NCBI GenBank assembly: GCA_015258485.1
Contig: JABZIF010000026.1
Span: 1-12,819 of the forward strand
DNA: 12,819 nucleotides
Direction of reading: 5' to 3'
DNA from: Atopobiaceae bacterium
Lineage (GTDB): Bacteria > Actinomycetota > Coriobacteriia > Coriobacteriales > Atopobiaceae
Made by a program: the position numbers and the translations under genes. Below the pieces are notes generated by a model. That model ran no database searches and was not told where the DNA came from. It saw only the letters and a program-made list of their open reading frames with translations. Below are positions 1-7,603 of this stretch, in pieces (the stretch's first letter is position 1; the number at the start of each line of letters is the position of its first letter).

Positions 1-728
1 CCAAAGGTTGGAACTTTCTGATCCTTTGACCATGCATTGAAAATTGACATGCCCATACCATCGTTGTTAGAGACAACAACATCAATCTGATTGCCAAAAG
101 AAGAAGCCCAAGCAGTAATTGCATTACCTGCAGTAGCAGCATCCCAAGTTGCACCAGCAGTATTTTTCATCTCTTGAGAAGCAAGCTCACGAATAGTGTA
201 GCTCTTGCCACCAACTTCAAGCTTAGCATCCTGAACGGCAGAAGCTGAGCCATCAGTATTGGTACCAACTGGATCGGAAATAATCTTTCCGTCCTTCTCA
301 ATACCTGTTCCAAGAGCTTTACGAACACCGCGAGTACGGGCAATTGAGTCATTATGCCCGATATCACCAATTGCAAGAACATATCCAATGATGCCATCAC
401 CATTACGATCAAGCTCTGCAGCATGTGCTTTGATGTAATCAAGGACCATTTGTCCCTGAACCTCAGCGCCTTGCGCAGCATCAAATCCTACATAGTATGT
501 ATCTTTGTTGAAATTAAGAGTTCCAGTATCAAGCTCACCTGTTGAGCTATTAGACGGCTGACGGTTATAGAAAACAACTGGTTTATCTTTGTTTTCTACC
601 TTTGCATCTTTTGATTCACCACCATTATCTTTCTTCTCTGGAGAACAAGCTGCAAGAACACTAGAACCACCAACACTTGCAACGCCAAGACCACAAAACT
701 TAAGAAAATTGCGACGAGACACATCCAT
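1..728 (-). CDS. mglB: MglB-like galactose/glucose-binding Tat lipoprotein, N-lobe shortened; 3' end beyond window
   Basis: Substrate-binding lipoprotein of the periplasmic-binding-protein type that would deliver galactose or glucose to an ABC importer at the outer face of the membrane. The 242 visible codons start at ATG 726-728, eight bases after an AGGG Shine-Dalgarno. Residues 4-10 read SRRNFLK, a twin-arginine export motif; LAAC at 25-28 is a lipobox with lipidated Cys28. After a charged 21-residue linker the protein enters the MglB fold at PVVFYN (50-55). Seen MglB hallmarks: DRNGDG calcium-type loop (107-112), GHNDSIAR (124-131, family His, Asp, Arg sugar contacts), TWD (194-196) and NND (221-223). 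Oddity: E. coli MglB has about 84 mature residues before its VVFFN; here they are absent, so the contacts equivalent to D14 and F16 are missing. The frame is open throughout and no other start lies upstream. Family assignment is firm; whether it binds sugar is uncertain. The end lies beyond base 1. Confidence 0.85.
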   Translation of the reverse strand, partial: MDVSRRNFLKFCGLGVASVGGSSVLAACSPEKKDNGGESKDAKVENKDKPVVFYNRQPSNSSTGELDTGTLNFNKDTYYVGFDAAQGAEVQGQMVLDYIKAHAAELDRNGDGIIGYVLAIGDIGHNDSIARTRGVRKALGTGIEKDGKIISDPVGTNTDGSASAVQDAKLEVGGKSYTIRELASQEMKNTAGATWDAATAGNAITAWASSFGNQIDVVVSNNDGMGMSIFNAWSKDQKVPTF

Positions 729-1011
729 AACAGTGACCCTTTCTAATTCGTTGCACTCCGTACAACACTGACCTTAATGAGTACGTTAACAAACCTCTTT
801 ATCTCCTATTAGACAACTTCGATGAACGGTTGCAGATACGCCGCAAACGGAACAAATTTTGATTATTAATGGTTATTTTTTGCAGATTTTGCATAACTAC
901 ATACACTCAAAAGACATTTGACACATTTTAAATTGATAAAAATATTCTTTTAAATAAAACGAAACTTTTAATATTCAGAATATAAATTTAATAAAACGCA
1001 TTTTTTAAGTA
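729..1011. other. AT-rich intergenic region without a gene
   Basis: About 280 bases between the MglB-like lipoprotein gene and the tRNA-Asn terminator. I see no convincing coding frame on either strand and no RNA gene. It is strongly AT-rich between about 850 and 1010. It should hold the promoter of the lipoprotein gene, but no clean -35/-10 pair stands out. The clearest element is the inverted repeat at 750-766, listed separately. Confidence 0.6.
750..766. promoter_or_regulatory. Imperfect 7-bp inverted repeat upstream of the lipoprotein gene
   Basis: On the minus strand GTTGTAC and GTGCAAC flank a 3-base centre (GGA), making a nearly perfect palindrome with one mismatch or wobble pair. It sits about 22 bases before the lipoprotein start codon, just upstream of the ribosome binding site. 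It could be an operator or a small RNA hairpin in the leader. Nothing in the window identifies a cognate regulator, so the role is a guess. Confidence 0.3.
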
Positions 1012-1039
1012 CAAAAAAGACCAGGAAAAACCTGGTCTT
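1012..1039 (-). terminator. Intrinsic terminator after tRNA-Asn
   Basis: On the minus strand, AAGACCAGG and CCTGGTCTT form a perfect 9-bp stem around a TTTTT loop, followed directly by a run of T ending in TTTTTTGT. It begins 8 bases after the encoded CCA of tRNA-Asn, so it ends that transcript. It probably also ends rpoD read-through, since no strong terminator follows rpoD. Confidence 0.88.
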
Positions 1040-1047
1040 GAAAATTC

Positions 1048-1122
1048 TGGCTCCCCGAGCAGGATTTGAACCTGCGACACGCTGATTAACAGTCAGCTGC
1101 GCTACCGCTGCGCCATCGGGGA
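1048..1122 (-). tRNA. tRNA-Asn (anticodon GTT)
   Basis: Complete cloverleaf on the minus strand, 75 bases including an encoded CCA (plus-strand tgg at 1048-1050). The acceptor arms TCCCCGA and TCGGGGA pair over 7 bp, with discriminator G. The T arm shows GGTTCAAATCC. The anticodon loop TGTTAAT carries GTT (plus-strand aac at 1088-1090), which reads AAC and AAU asparagine codons. It has its own promoter upstream and a terminator downstream, so it is a stand-alone unit between rpoD and the sugar-binding lipoprotein gene. Confidence 0.97.
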
Positions 1123-1146
1123 ATGTATGCTGCTAAGCGGTGTTTA

Positions 1147-1175
1147 AGTATAAAGACACATTCCAAACCTTGCAA
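1147..1175 (-). promoter_or_regulatory. Sigma70-type promoter of tRNA-Asn
   Basis: On the minus strand, -35 TTGCAA (1170-1175) and -10 TATACT (1147-1152) are separated by exactly 17 bases. Transcription would begin near 1140, about 18 bases before the mature tRNA 5' end at 1122, leaving a short leader for RNase P to remove. Both boxes are close to consensus and the position fits a tRNA gene. Confidence 0.75.
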
Positions 1176-1232
1176 GCATTATTTAGAAAAAATTTATCTA
1201 AATTACCTACACTATAAAATAAACAAAACTAC

Positions 1233-2603
1233 TTATTCTTCCATATAATCCTTAAGACGACCGGATCTAGAAGGATGACGTAATTTTGCGAGTGTCTTTG
1301 ATTCAATCTGACGAATACGCTCTCGAGTAACGCCAAATTCCTTACCAACCTCTTCAAGAGTTCTTGGATGACCATCTTCGAGGCCAAAACGGAACTTAAT
1401 GACTTTGCGTTCACGATCGGCAAGACCATCAAGAACCTGTTCTAACTGCTCACGAAGCATAGAATCAGATGCAGCATCTGGTGGTGCAACTGCAGTTGAG
1501 TCCTCAATAAAGTCTCCAAGTTGAGAATCTTCTTCCTCACCAATTGGTGTTTCAAGAGAAACTGGCTCCTGGCTAATTTTTTGAATTTCACGAACTCGAT
1601 CAGGAGACATACCCATTTCTGCTCCAATTTCTTCTGGAGTTGGGTCACGACCAAGATCTTGCAGAAGCTGTCGCTGAACACGAATGAGTTTATTGATAGT
1701 CTCTACCATGTGAACGGGAATACGAATTGTACGAGCTTGATCTGCAATTGCACGTGTAATTGCCTGGCGAATCCACCAAGTTGCATAGGTAGAAAATTTA
1801 AAGCCCTTTGTATAGTCAAATTTCTCGACAGCACGAATGAGACCGAGATTACCTTCTTGAATCAAATCAAGGAACAACATACCTCGACCCACATAGCGTT
1901 TAGCAATAGAAACAACCAAACGAAGGTTAGCTGAAATAAGCTGTTGTTTAGCATCCAATCCAACAGACTCAATACGCATCAGGCGACGCTGTTCTGAACG
2001 AGTAAGCTCTATAATGCCATCCTCAGCATCTTCAAGCTTCTGAGAGGCTGCAGTGCCAGCCTCAATCTTCATTGCAAGATGAACCTCTTCTGATGCCGTT
2101 AAAAGATCAACTTTACCAATCTCTTTAAGATACATGCGAACAGGATCACCGGTAAGCATCACCGTAGCAGTATCGCTGCGTCGAGCACGTGCACGAGAAG
2201 AACGCTTTGGCTTTGAAGTCTTTGCTTTAGAAACAGAACGAAGAGCTTCTTTAACCTCACGTGCCTCATTAACTGCAACAAAATCTTCGTCGTCCTCATC
2301 ATCAAAATCTGCTGCATCATCAACATCATCATCGTCCGAAGAAAAATCATCTTCTGACGAACTATCTTCTACTGAAAAAGATACATTTGCTTCAGAGACT
2401 GAGGTAATCTCAACGCCTTTAACGCGTAATGAATCATACAAATCAGATAACTCATCGTCATTAACATCAATATCACGAATAGCAATCTGAATATCATCTT
2501 CGCTGATACTACCGTTAGACTTTGATGAACTTACTAAATCTTCAACAACCTTGGTAAGTTCATCCGAGAGTTTGACCTCGTTAGTTGTCTTTTTTGCAGC
2601 CAC
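1233..2603 (-). CDS. rpoD: RNA polymerase primary sigma factor RpoD (SigA)
   Basis: Directs core RNA polymerase to housekeeping promoters. The 456 residues show the full sigma70 layout. A region-1.1-like helical start (about 10-70) is followed by a very acidic stretch (about 79-107) and then a basic one (126-142). Region 1.2 starts at [11 protein letters not shown] (153-163). Region 2 runs from [20 protein letters not shown] (222-241) through [18 protein letters not shown] (246-263) to the -10-binding segment [15 protein letters not shown] (268-282). Region 3 covers about 292-372. Region 4 includes FRFGLEDG and the helix-turn-helix [20 protein letters not shown] (415-434). The start is GTG at 2601-2603, behind AAAGGA with short spacing; no in-frame ATG fits as well. 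It lies 113 bases after dnaG, the classic dnaG-rpoD pairing, but no rpsU is present. No strong terminator follows, so some transcripts may run into tRNA-Asn. Confidence 0.97.
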   Translation of the reverse strand: MAAKKTTNEVKLSDELTKVVEDLVSSSKSNGSISEDDIQIAIRDIDVNDDELSDLYDSLRVKGVEITSVSEANVSFSVEDSSSEDDFSSDDDDVDDAADFDDEDDEDFVAVNEAREVKEALRSVSKAKTSKPKRSSRARARRSDTATVMLTGDPVRMYLKEIGKVDLLTASEEVHLAMKIEAGTAASQKLEDAEDGIIELTRSEQRRLMRIESVGLDAKQQLISANLRLVVSIAKRYVGRGMLFLDLIQEGNLGLIRAVEKFDYTKGFKFSTYATWWIRQAITRAIADQARTIRIPVHMVETINKLIRVQRQLLQDLGRDPTPEEIGAEMGMSPDRVREIQKISQEPVSLETPIGEEEDSQLGDFIEDSTAVAPPDAASDSMLREQLEQVLDGLADRERKVIKFRFGLEDGHPRTLEEVGKEFGVTRERIRQIESKTLAKLRHPSRSGRLKDYMEE

Positions 2604-2633
2604 AAATATCCTTTCGATAGATTAGCGCCATTT

Positions 2634-2664
2634 TGTATACCCAATTTATTTATTTTGTATTCAA
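2634..2664 (-). promoter_or_regulatory. Possible promoter between dnaG and rpoD
   Basis: The 113-base gap before rpoD is unusually AT-rich and much wider than the other gaps of this operon. On the minus strand, TTGAAT (2659-2664) and TATACA (2634-2639) resemble -35 and -10 boxes, but the spacer is 19 bases, longer than ideal. Separate expression of rpoD would make sense. The element itself is only a candidate. Confidence 0.3.
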
Positions 2665-2716
2665 TTAAGTATCTATATTCAAAACATAAAATATACAGGT
2701 ATGGTAATTTTCCTTC

Positions 2717-4585
2717 CTATTGTTCACTTGTTAATTTTTTTCCTAACTCCACCGCACGATTTTGTAACGTTTGAACTAGCTGTAACTGTGAATCTTGTTG
2801 ATCTAAAGGAAAATTCTGTACACCAGAACGAAGTTGAGCTCTGATATCTCTCAATTTACGTTGAATGGAGTAATACTCAACGGTATCTACGATAAATTCT
2901 ATCGAACGATTGACGTCCGACTTGCTATCCAGAGAAATATGGCCAGCAGACAAAATTGCCGCTGCCGATGGCTCGACTGCAGAAGCTGCAGCAATAATTT
3001 GTGTCGGTGAAGCACCGATGGGTGTAGACAACATGGCCCACGCCATTGCCTGATGTCTAGAATCTGCCCAGACAAAATCTGCAATTCGATCTTGATATCT
3101 TCTGACAAGAGTCATATTTGAAGTCATCGCACTCAAAAGTTCGAGTTCAGATGAAACCTGTCTGCGATCTTCAGAAGATAGAGCAATTGTTGCTTCAGTA
3201 ACTACATGGTTTATCTGATCATCATGTACATCCGATACATCAATTGAAGGCTCGGCTGCACAGTTTGATTTTTGACGTTTTGTTATCTGGCTCTTATTGG
3301 GGGCGGCTTTAATAGAACGAGTAACTTCATTTACATCAATATGAAGAATATCTGCTACTCGCATGGCATACTCACCAAGCAGAACCGAATGTTTGAGTGG
3401 CGCTAATAAAGACGAAAGTGCACTTAACGCCTTTACGCGACCACCAGGAACAGATAAATCAAACTGAGATAAGGTGCTCTCAAACACAAAATCCATTAAA
3501 GGACGAGCACCATCTAAAATTGGACGCAATTGTTCAGCACCTGACGAGGCGAGAAACTCCATTGGGTCCTGATTATTTGGTAGGACAACGCACAAAAATG
3601 CAGCGCTTGTTTTATCGATATATTGAATTGCACGTGCAGCTGCATGTTGACCAGCCGCATCACCATCAAACATACAGATAATTTTTTGTGTTTTCTGACG
3701 ATCTAGTAATTTAACATGATCAAGCGTAAATGCTGTTCCTAATGCCGCTACAGTATTGGTAAATCCAGCTTCATGCATAGCGATAACATCTGTATAACCC
3801 TCACAAATAATCGCTTCAGACTGAGCGGCAATAGTCTCTTTTGCAACGTCATACGCAAAAAGATGTTTTCCTTTATTAAAAACAATAGTGTCACGCGTAT
3901 TTAAATACTTTGGAGCGTTTTCTATTTTCTTTGTAATCCTGCCACCAAAAGCGATGGTCCTTCCCTGTTCGTCATGAATAGGAAACATCACTCTATCATA
4001 AAACCAATCACTAATACGACCATTTCTATCAACGGCTAAATTAGCTGCAATCATCTCTTGATTAGAATATCCAGCTTTACGCAAATGAGCTACAAGCGCT
4101 CCCCTCCCAGGTGCATAGCCAAGCTTCCAGCGCTTGCATATATCAGCGCCAAAGCCTCTTCCAGCGAGATACTTTCTAGCCGATTCAGGTCCTTCTCCAC
4201 GACCTCGCATAAGCATGGTGTGAAAGAACAATTCTGCCTCGGCAAGACATTCGATAAGCCTATTTTTACGTGGACCCTTTGAGACATGCTTCTCTTCAGT
4301 CAGTGTGATACCTGCTTTATCAGCAAGGTATCTAATAGCATCTGGAAAATCAAGATTTTCTCGCTTCATGACATAACTAAATACGTCACCACCTTCTGAA
4401 CAGGCGCCAAAACAATGCCAAAGACCTGTTGAAGGATTAATTTTAAAAGAAGGACTTTTTTCTTGGTGAAAGGGACAGCAGCCCCAAAAATCCTGTCCAC
4501 GTTGTCTAAGCTCAACTGTTTCTGAAACAAGGCTCACAAAATCAGTTGCTTGCCTAACGCGCTCTTTATCCTCGTCAGTAATCAT
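2717..4585 (-). CDS. dnaG: DNA primase DnaG
   Basis: Synthesises RNA primers for Okazaki fragments at the replication fork together with the replicative helicase. The 622 residues show the CHC2 zinc-binding domain (about 1-95), with CPFHQEKSPSF at 37-47 and WHCFGACSEGGD at 56-67. Next comes the primase catalytic core with its TOPRIM fold, IICEGYTDVIAMHEAG at 259-274 (Glu262) and MFDGDAAG at 305-312 (Asp307, Asp309). The C-terminal third, about 470-620, is helical and poorly conserved, as expected for the helicase-binding domain. Oddity: the second zinc cysteine pair is Cys58-X3-Cys62, one residue longer than the usual C-X2-C. The start is ATG 4583-4585, just after an excellent GGGAGGTG Shine-Dalgarno that fills the 15-base gap after ribF. 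The gene is last in the tight rimP-to-dnaG run and is followed by rpoD. Confidence 0.97.
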   Translation of the reverse strand: MITDEDKERVRQATDFVSLVSETVELRQRGQDFWGCCPFHQEKSPSFKINPSTGLWHCFGACSEGGDVFSYVMKRENLDFPDAIRYLADKAGITLTEEKHVSKGPRKNRLIECLAEAELFFHTMLMRGRGEGPESARKYLAGRGFGADICKRWKLGYAPGRGALVAHLRKAGYSNQEMIAANLAVDRNGRISDWFYDRVMFPIHDEQGRTIAFGGRITKKIENAPKYLNTRDTIVFNKGKHLFAYDVAKETIAAQSEAIICEGYTDVIAMHEAGFTNTVAALGTAFTLDHVKLLDRQKTQKIICMFDGDAAGQHAAARAIQYIDKTSAAFLCVVLPNNQDPMEFLASSGAEQLRPILDGARPLMDFVFESTLSQFDLSVPGGRVKALSALSSLLAPLKHSVLLGEYAMRVADILHIDVNEVTRSIKAAPNKSQITKRQKSNCAAEPSIDVSDVHDDQINHVVTEATIALSSEDRRQVSSELELLSAMTSNMTLVRRYQDRIADFVWADSRHQAMAWAMLSTPIGASPTQIIAAASAVEPSAAAILSAGHISLDSKSDVNRSIEFIVDTVEYYSIQRKLRDIRAQLRSGVQNFPLDQQDSQLQLVQTLQNRAVELGKKLTSEQ

Positions 4586-4600
4586 CTTCCACCTCCCTTT

Positions 4601-5611
4601 TTACCAAGTTACTGAAGTCGTACCCAGATTTTGAGCAACCCAGTCTATATTTTTATGAACGGCTTCCTTTAGCTCTTCAAGCGAATCGAATTTTTTTGAA
4701 GATCTAAGGTGCCTTACAAATACCGTTTTGATTTCAGAATCATAAAGATTTCCCTCAAAACCTAAAAGATTAGCTTCAAGAAGTGGAGTAGGTTTTACCT
4801 CAAATGTAGGAGGCGTACCAACGTTTACCGCTGCTGGCCATGCTTTATTATTTTGTACGACATAACAAGCATAAACGCCATCTTTAGGAATACAGTCGTT
4901 ATTATCGAGAATAACGTTTGCCGTAGGAAAACCAAAACCTGTTCCCTGACCTCTACCATGCCTAACAGTACCACTTAAAAAATACCAACGACCAAGCAGT
5001 TCTGCTGCAGTCTGAACATGTCCTTGTTCTAACAACGTACGTATCTTTGTAGCAGAGATTTTTTCTCCGTCGTGGCAAAAAAGTTGATGTGCATTCACTT
5101 GAAAATGATGCTTCTTGCCAAGTAGCTGCAGAAAATCTACCCCTTTAGAACCATGAGATCCTAAGCTAAAATTCGATCCTACATGAACTGATGCAGGCTT
5201 AATCAGCTTAAGTAAAACATCCTCTATATACTTTGTGGCGCTTAACTGCGAGAACTCTTTTGTAAAATGATGGACAACAACTCCATCTACTCCCCATAGC
5301 GCTAGAGCCTTAACTCTCTCTTGGCTGGTAAGTAATCTCCGAGGAGAAGTATCAAAGAGTACCTCGGCAGGATCTGGGACAAACGTTATTGCGATAAGAG
5401 GAGCGTTTATGCGATATGCTTCTTCTTGAGCAATAGCAAGAAGTTTTTGATGACCTTTATGAAATCCGTCAAATACACCAATCACACAGACACATGGTCG
5501 AGAAAAACACTGACTTTTTAATTCAAAAAGATCTGCCCCATACATCAATGATGACTGAGGAAGCTCAGATCCAAATAAAATTGACTGTTTAATGTCCTTA
5601 CCGTTACTCAA
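4601..5611 (-). CDS. ribF: Bifunctional riboflavin kinase / FMN adenylyltransferase RibF
   Basis: Cytosolic enzyme that phosphorylates riboflavin to FMN and adenylates FMN to FAD. The 336 residues contain both modules. The N-terminal nucleotidyltransferase has VIGVFDGFHKGHQKLL (43-58), the HxGH-type signature, with VGSNFSLG (144-151) and ISATKIR (185-191). The C-terminal flavokinase has GTVRHGRGQGTGFGFPTANV (214-233), DGVYACYV (244-251), VNVGTPPTF (262-270) and the EANLLGFEGNLYD segment (279-291) holding the catalytic Glu. I chose TTG at 5609-5611 because AAGGA (5618-5622) lies six bases upstream. The nearby ATG at 5616-5618 is followed at once by a stop, and an internal Met23 start lacks a good Shine-Dalgarno. 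The start is 9 bases after the truB stop, and the Shine-Dalgarno overlaps that stop. The truB-ribF order is common in bacteria. Confidence 0.96.
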   Translation of the reverse strand: MSNGKDIKQSILFGSELPQSSLMYGADLFELKSQCFSRPCVCVIGVFDGFHKGHQKLLAIAQEEAYRINAPLIAITFVPDPAEVLFDTSPRRLLTSQERVKALALWGVDGVVVHHFTKEFSQLSATKYIEDVLLKLIKPASVHVGSNFSLGSHGSKGVDFLQLLGKKHHFQVNAHQLFCHDGEKISATKIRTLLEQGHVQTAAELLGRWYFLSGTVRHGRGQGTGFGFPTANVILDNNDCIPKDGVYACYVVQNNKAWPAAVNVGTPPTFEVKPTPLLEANLLGFEGNLYDSEIKTVFVRHLRSSKKFDSLEELKEAVHKNIDWVAQNLGTTSVTW

Positions 5612-5620
5612 CTTACATCC

Positions 5621-6580
5621 TTATGCGCAGGAAATACCCATTAAAAAATTTGTTTGACACACAAGATAGCTATCCTGTTTTTTCCAAACTCCATACAACT
5701 TATTGTTTCGTACAAGACAAACAGACGAGTCATCTGAAAGTTCAAGCATTTGTCTAGGAGTTTTAAATCGCTGCCCTACCTCAACTTTTGCAAACTCGTC
5801 AGTTGTAAGATTATACGATGGATATCCAAGAACCTGAATTGGATTAAGTACATGGGTACATAAAGCATCAAGTGGTCTGTCTTGCAGAGCATCCAACGAA
5901 ATACAATCTTTCTCTGATACTGGCCCTGCATGAGTTCTTCTCAAAGCACCAATATGGGCTTCTGTACCTAACATGTGACCCAAATCACGTGCGATACTCC
6001 TAATATATGTACCTTTTGAAACATCAAAAGAGACTGTCCAGATAACGCTGTTTATCGACAAAGCAGAGGCATTTTTTAAAGAATAATCCTGAACATCCAA
6101 AAGTTCAGCAGAATAGATTTCAATAGTACGTTCTGCAAGTTCTGGGATCTTTCCTTCTCTTACCAATTGATACGCACGTTTTCCTTTAATTGAGATTGCA
6201 GAAACTGCAGGAGGCACTTGGTTCTGAACGCCTATTAACGATTTACACGTTGAACGAGCAAAAGACCTATCATAAAGTTCACAAGGAACAGGGGCTGCGG
6301 CAATAACTTCTCCATCAGCATCATCAGTTGACGTACGAGTGCCAAATACTATATCAGCCACATAACTTTTACGATCAAGTGCGAGAAAACCTAAAAGCTT
6401 TGTTGCCTGTCCAATTCCTACAACTAAAACGCCACTTGCATTAGGATCAAGTGTGCCTGCATGCCCTACACGTTTCTCACCATACGCCCGTCTTACACAA
6501 GAAACCACATCATGACTAGTCATACCAAGTGGTTTATCAATAGCAATGAGCGCATTGATACCACTTGAACCGCGCTTCAC
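5621..6580 (-). CDS. truB: tRNA pseudouridine(55) synthase TruB
   Basis: Converts uridine 55 in the T-loop of elongator tRNAs to pseudouridine. The 319 residues show the family core: IDKPLGMTSHDVV (14-26), the catalytic segment GHAGTLDPNASGVL (39-52) with nucleophile Asp45, the KSYVADIVFG strand (71-80), and SKGTYIRSIARDLG (188-201). The last 70 residues would form the PUA-like RNA-binding domain; its sequence is weakly conserved. The start is GTG at 6578-6580, with AAGGAG (6586-6591) five bases upstream. It overlaps the stop of the preceding phosphoesterase gene by four bases (GTGA), a typical translational-coupling arrangement. A nearby ATG (6582-6584) is in the other gene's frame and cannot be the start. 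Confidence 0.96.
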   Translation of the reverse strand: MKRGSSGINALIAIDKPLGMTSHDVVSCVRRAYGEKRVGHAGTLDPNASGVLVVGIGQATKLLGFLALDRKSYVADIVFGTRTSTDDADGEVIAAAPVPCELYDRSFARSTCKSLIGVQNQVPPAVSAISIKGKRAYQLVREGKIPELAERTIEIYSAELLDVQDYSLKNASALSINSVIWTVSFDVSKGTYIRSIARDLGHMLGTEAHIGALRRTHAGPVSEKDCISLDALQDRPLDALCTHVLNPIQVLGYPSYNLTTDEFAKVEVGQRFKTPRQMLELSDDSSVCLVRNNKLYGVWKKQDSYLVCQTNFLMGISCA

Positions 6581-7599
6581 TCATGCTCCTTATCTAACGC
6601 AAGAAGATCAATAAGCAAAGGTACTACCTGTGTAAATACATCATCGATAGTACCTTCAGCGGTAAACCCTGCAGCTGCGACATGTCCTCCACCGCCTAAA
6701 GCACGAGCAACACCCGATATATCCAAATCAGATTTTGAACGAAGATTACCGCGTACTTTTCCTCCATCAACCTCTTTTAAAAAGAGCGCAATCTCGGTAC
6801 CCTCAACACAACGGACGATATCTACCAGTCCATCCATCTCTGACAGTGGAACATTAATTGCTGCAAGATCTGCTGTTGTCACATAACTATAAGCAACACG
6901 GCCTTCTCCAAATGTACGAATACGGCCCATAACCTTTGCAGCAAGATGAATATACGCAAGTCGATCGCTCTGATACACATTAAGCGCTATCTGAGAGGGA
7001 GAAGCCCCTGCATCCACCAAAAGACTCGCAATCTCAAATGCTTCCCCGTCAGCATTTTGATATTGAAACCGTCCCGTATCGGTCACCAGTGCACAGAGAA
7101 GACACTGTGCCTCAGCAGGAGTAAAGGTAATACCTAAATGACAACCAAACTCTGTAATAAGAACTCCTGTTGCAGCGGCATCGGGACGCACTAATCCCGC
7201 ATTCCAATAGGACTCGTTATATGGATGATGGTCTAAAACGGCGACCATTTTTGCCTTTTGCATGAGCTGCTCTGCATCAGCAAGACGGCTCGCCGTTGAA
7301 AGATCTACACAAATAAACAAATCTGGAGTACCCGTATACTTATTGGCAGGGACATAAGATTCAGCACCCTCAAGAAACTGATAGATGCGAGGTACTTCCC
7401 CATCTGCATCCGCCAAAAGATTGGTTACTGTTTTTGTAGGCCATATACGATTAATTAAAGAAGAAAGCGCAAGACCAGAACCAATTGCATCACCATCTGG
7501 AGACGTATGTGCGCAAACAACAATTGATGACGATTGCTCAATAAGAGCAACAACCTCATCAAATTCTAAGCGATTGATAGCAGAATCCAATAACGCCAA
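6577..7599 (-). CDS. nrnA: DHH/DHHA1 phosphoesterase, NrnA-like oligoribonuclease/pAp phosphatase
   Basis: Likely a cytosolic metal-dependent phosphoesterase that degrades 2-5 nt RNA fragments, and possibly pAp or linear pNpN dinucleotides, as in the NrnA family. With the start used here it has 340 residues. The DHH domain shows HTSPDGDAIGSG (31-42), CVDLS (97-101), the signature DHH (123-125) and TDTGRF (173-178). The DHHA1 domain ends in the substrate-binding GGGGH (302-306). I prefer TTG at 7597-7599: a GGGAGG Shine-Dalgarno (7609-7614, inside the rbfA end) lies nine bases upstream, and the gap after the rbfA stop is four bases. The in-frame ATG at 7654-7656 would add 19 residues, overlap rbfA by 53 bases and has a poor ribosome binding site. 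The gene overlaps truB by four bases. A DHH gene between rbfA and truB is a frequent Gram-positive arrangement. Substrate choice is inferred from family only. Confidence 0.92.
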   Translation of the reverse strand: MALLDSAINRLEFDEVVALIEQSSSIVVCAHTSPDGDAIGSGLALSSLINRIWPTKTVTNLLADADGEVPRIYQFLEGAESYVPANKYTGTPDLFICVDLSTASRLADAEQLMQKAKMVAVLDHHPYNESYWNAGLVRPDAAATGVLITEFGCHLGITFTPAEAQCLLCALVTDTGRFQYQNADGEAFEIASLLVDAGASPSQIALNVYQSDRLAYIHLAAKVMGRIRTFGEGRVAYSYVTTADLAAINVPLSEMDGLVDIVRCVEGTEIALFLKEVDGGKVRGNLRSKSDLDISGVARALGGGGHVAAAGFTAEGTIDDVFTQVVPLLIDLLALDKEHE

Positions 7600-7603
7600 C
7601 GAA

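Noticed and set aside
825..838. Possible catabolite-repression (cre-like) site upstream of the lipoprotein gene
   Set aside because: The best match on the minus strand differs from the Gram-positive consensus at three fixed positions, too weak in AT-rich sequence.
1181..1203. ATTTAGA/TCTAAAT inverted repeat after rpoD as a terminator
   Set aside because: The stem is AT-only, 7 bp, and no T-run follows on the minus strand, so it is unlikely to terminate transcription.
1521..1934. 137-codon plus-strand open frame opposite rpoD
   Set aside because: Composition is Asn/Cys/Phe-rich without motif and lies across the most conserved sigma regions, so it is an antisense artefact.
2134..2490. Plus-strand open frame giving a serine-rich protein opposite rpoD
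   Set aside because: The Ser runs are the complement of Asp/Glu codons in the acidic part of RpoD. No independent coding signal.
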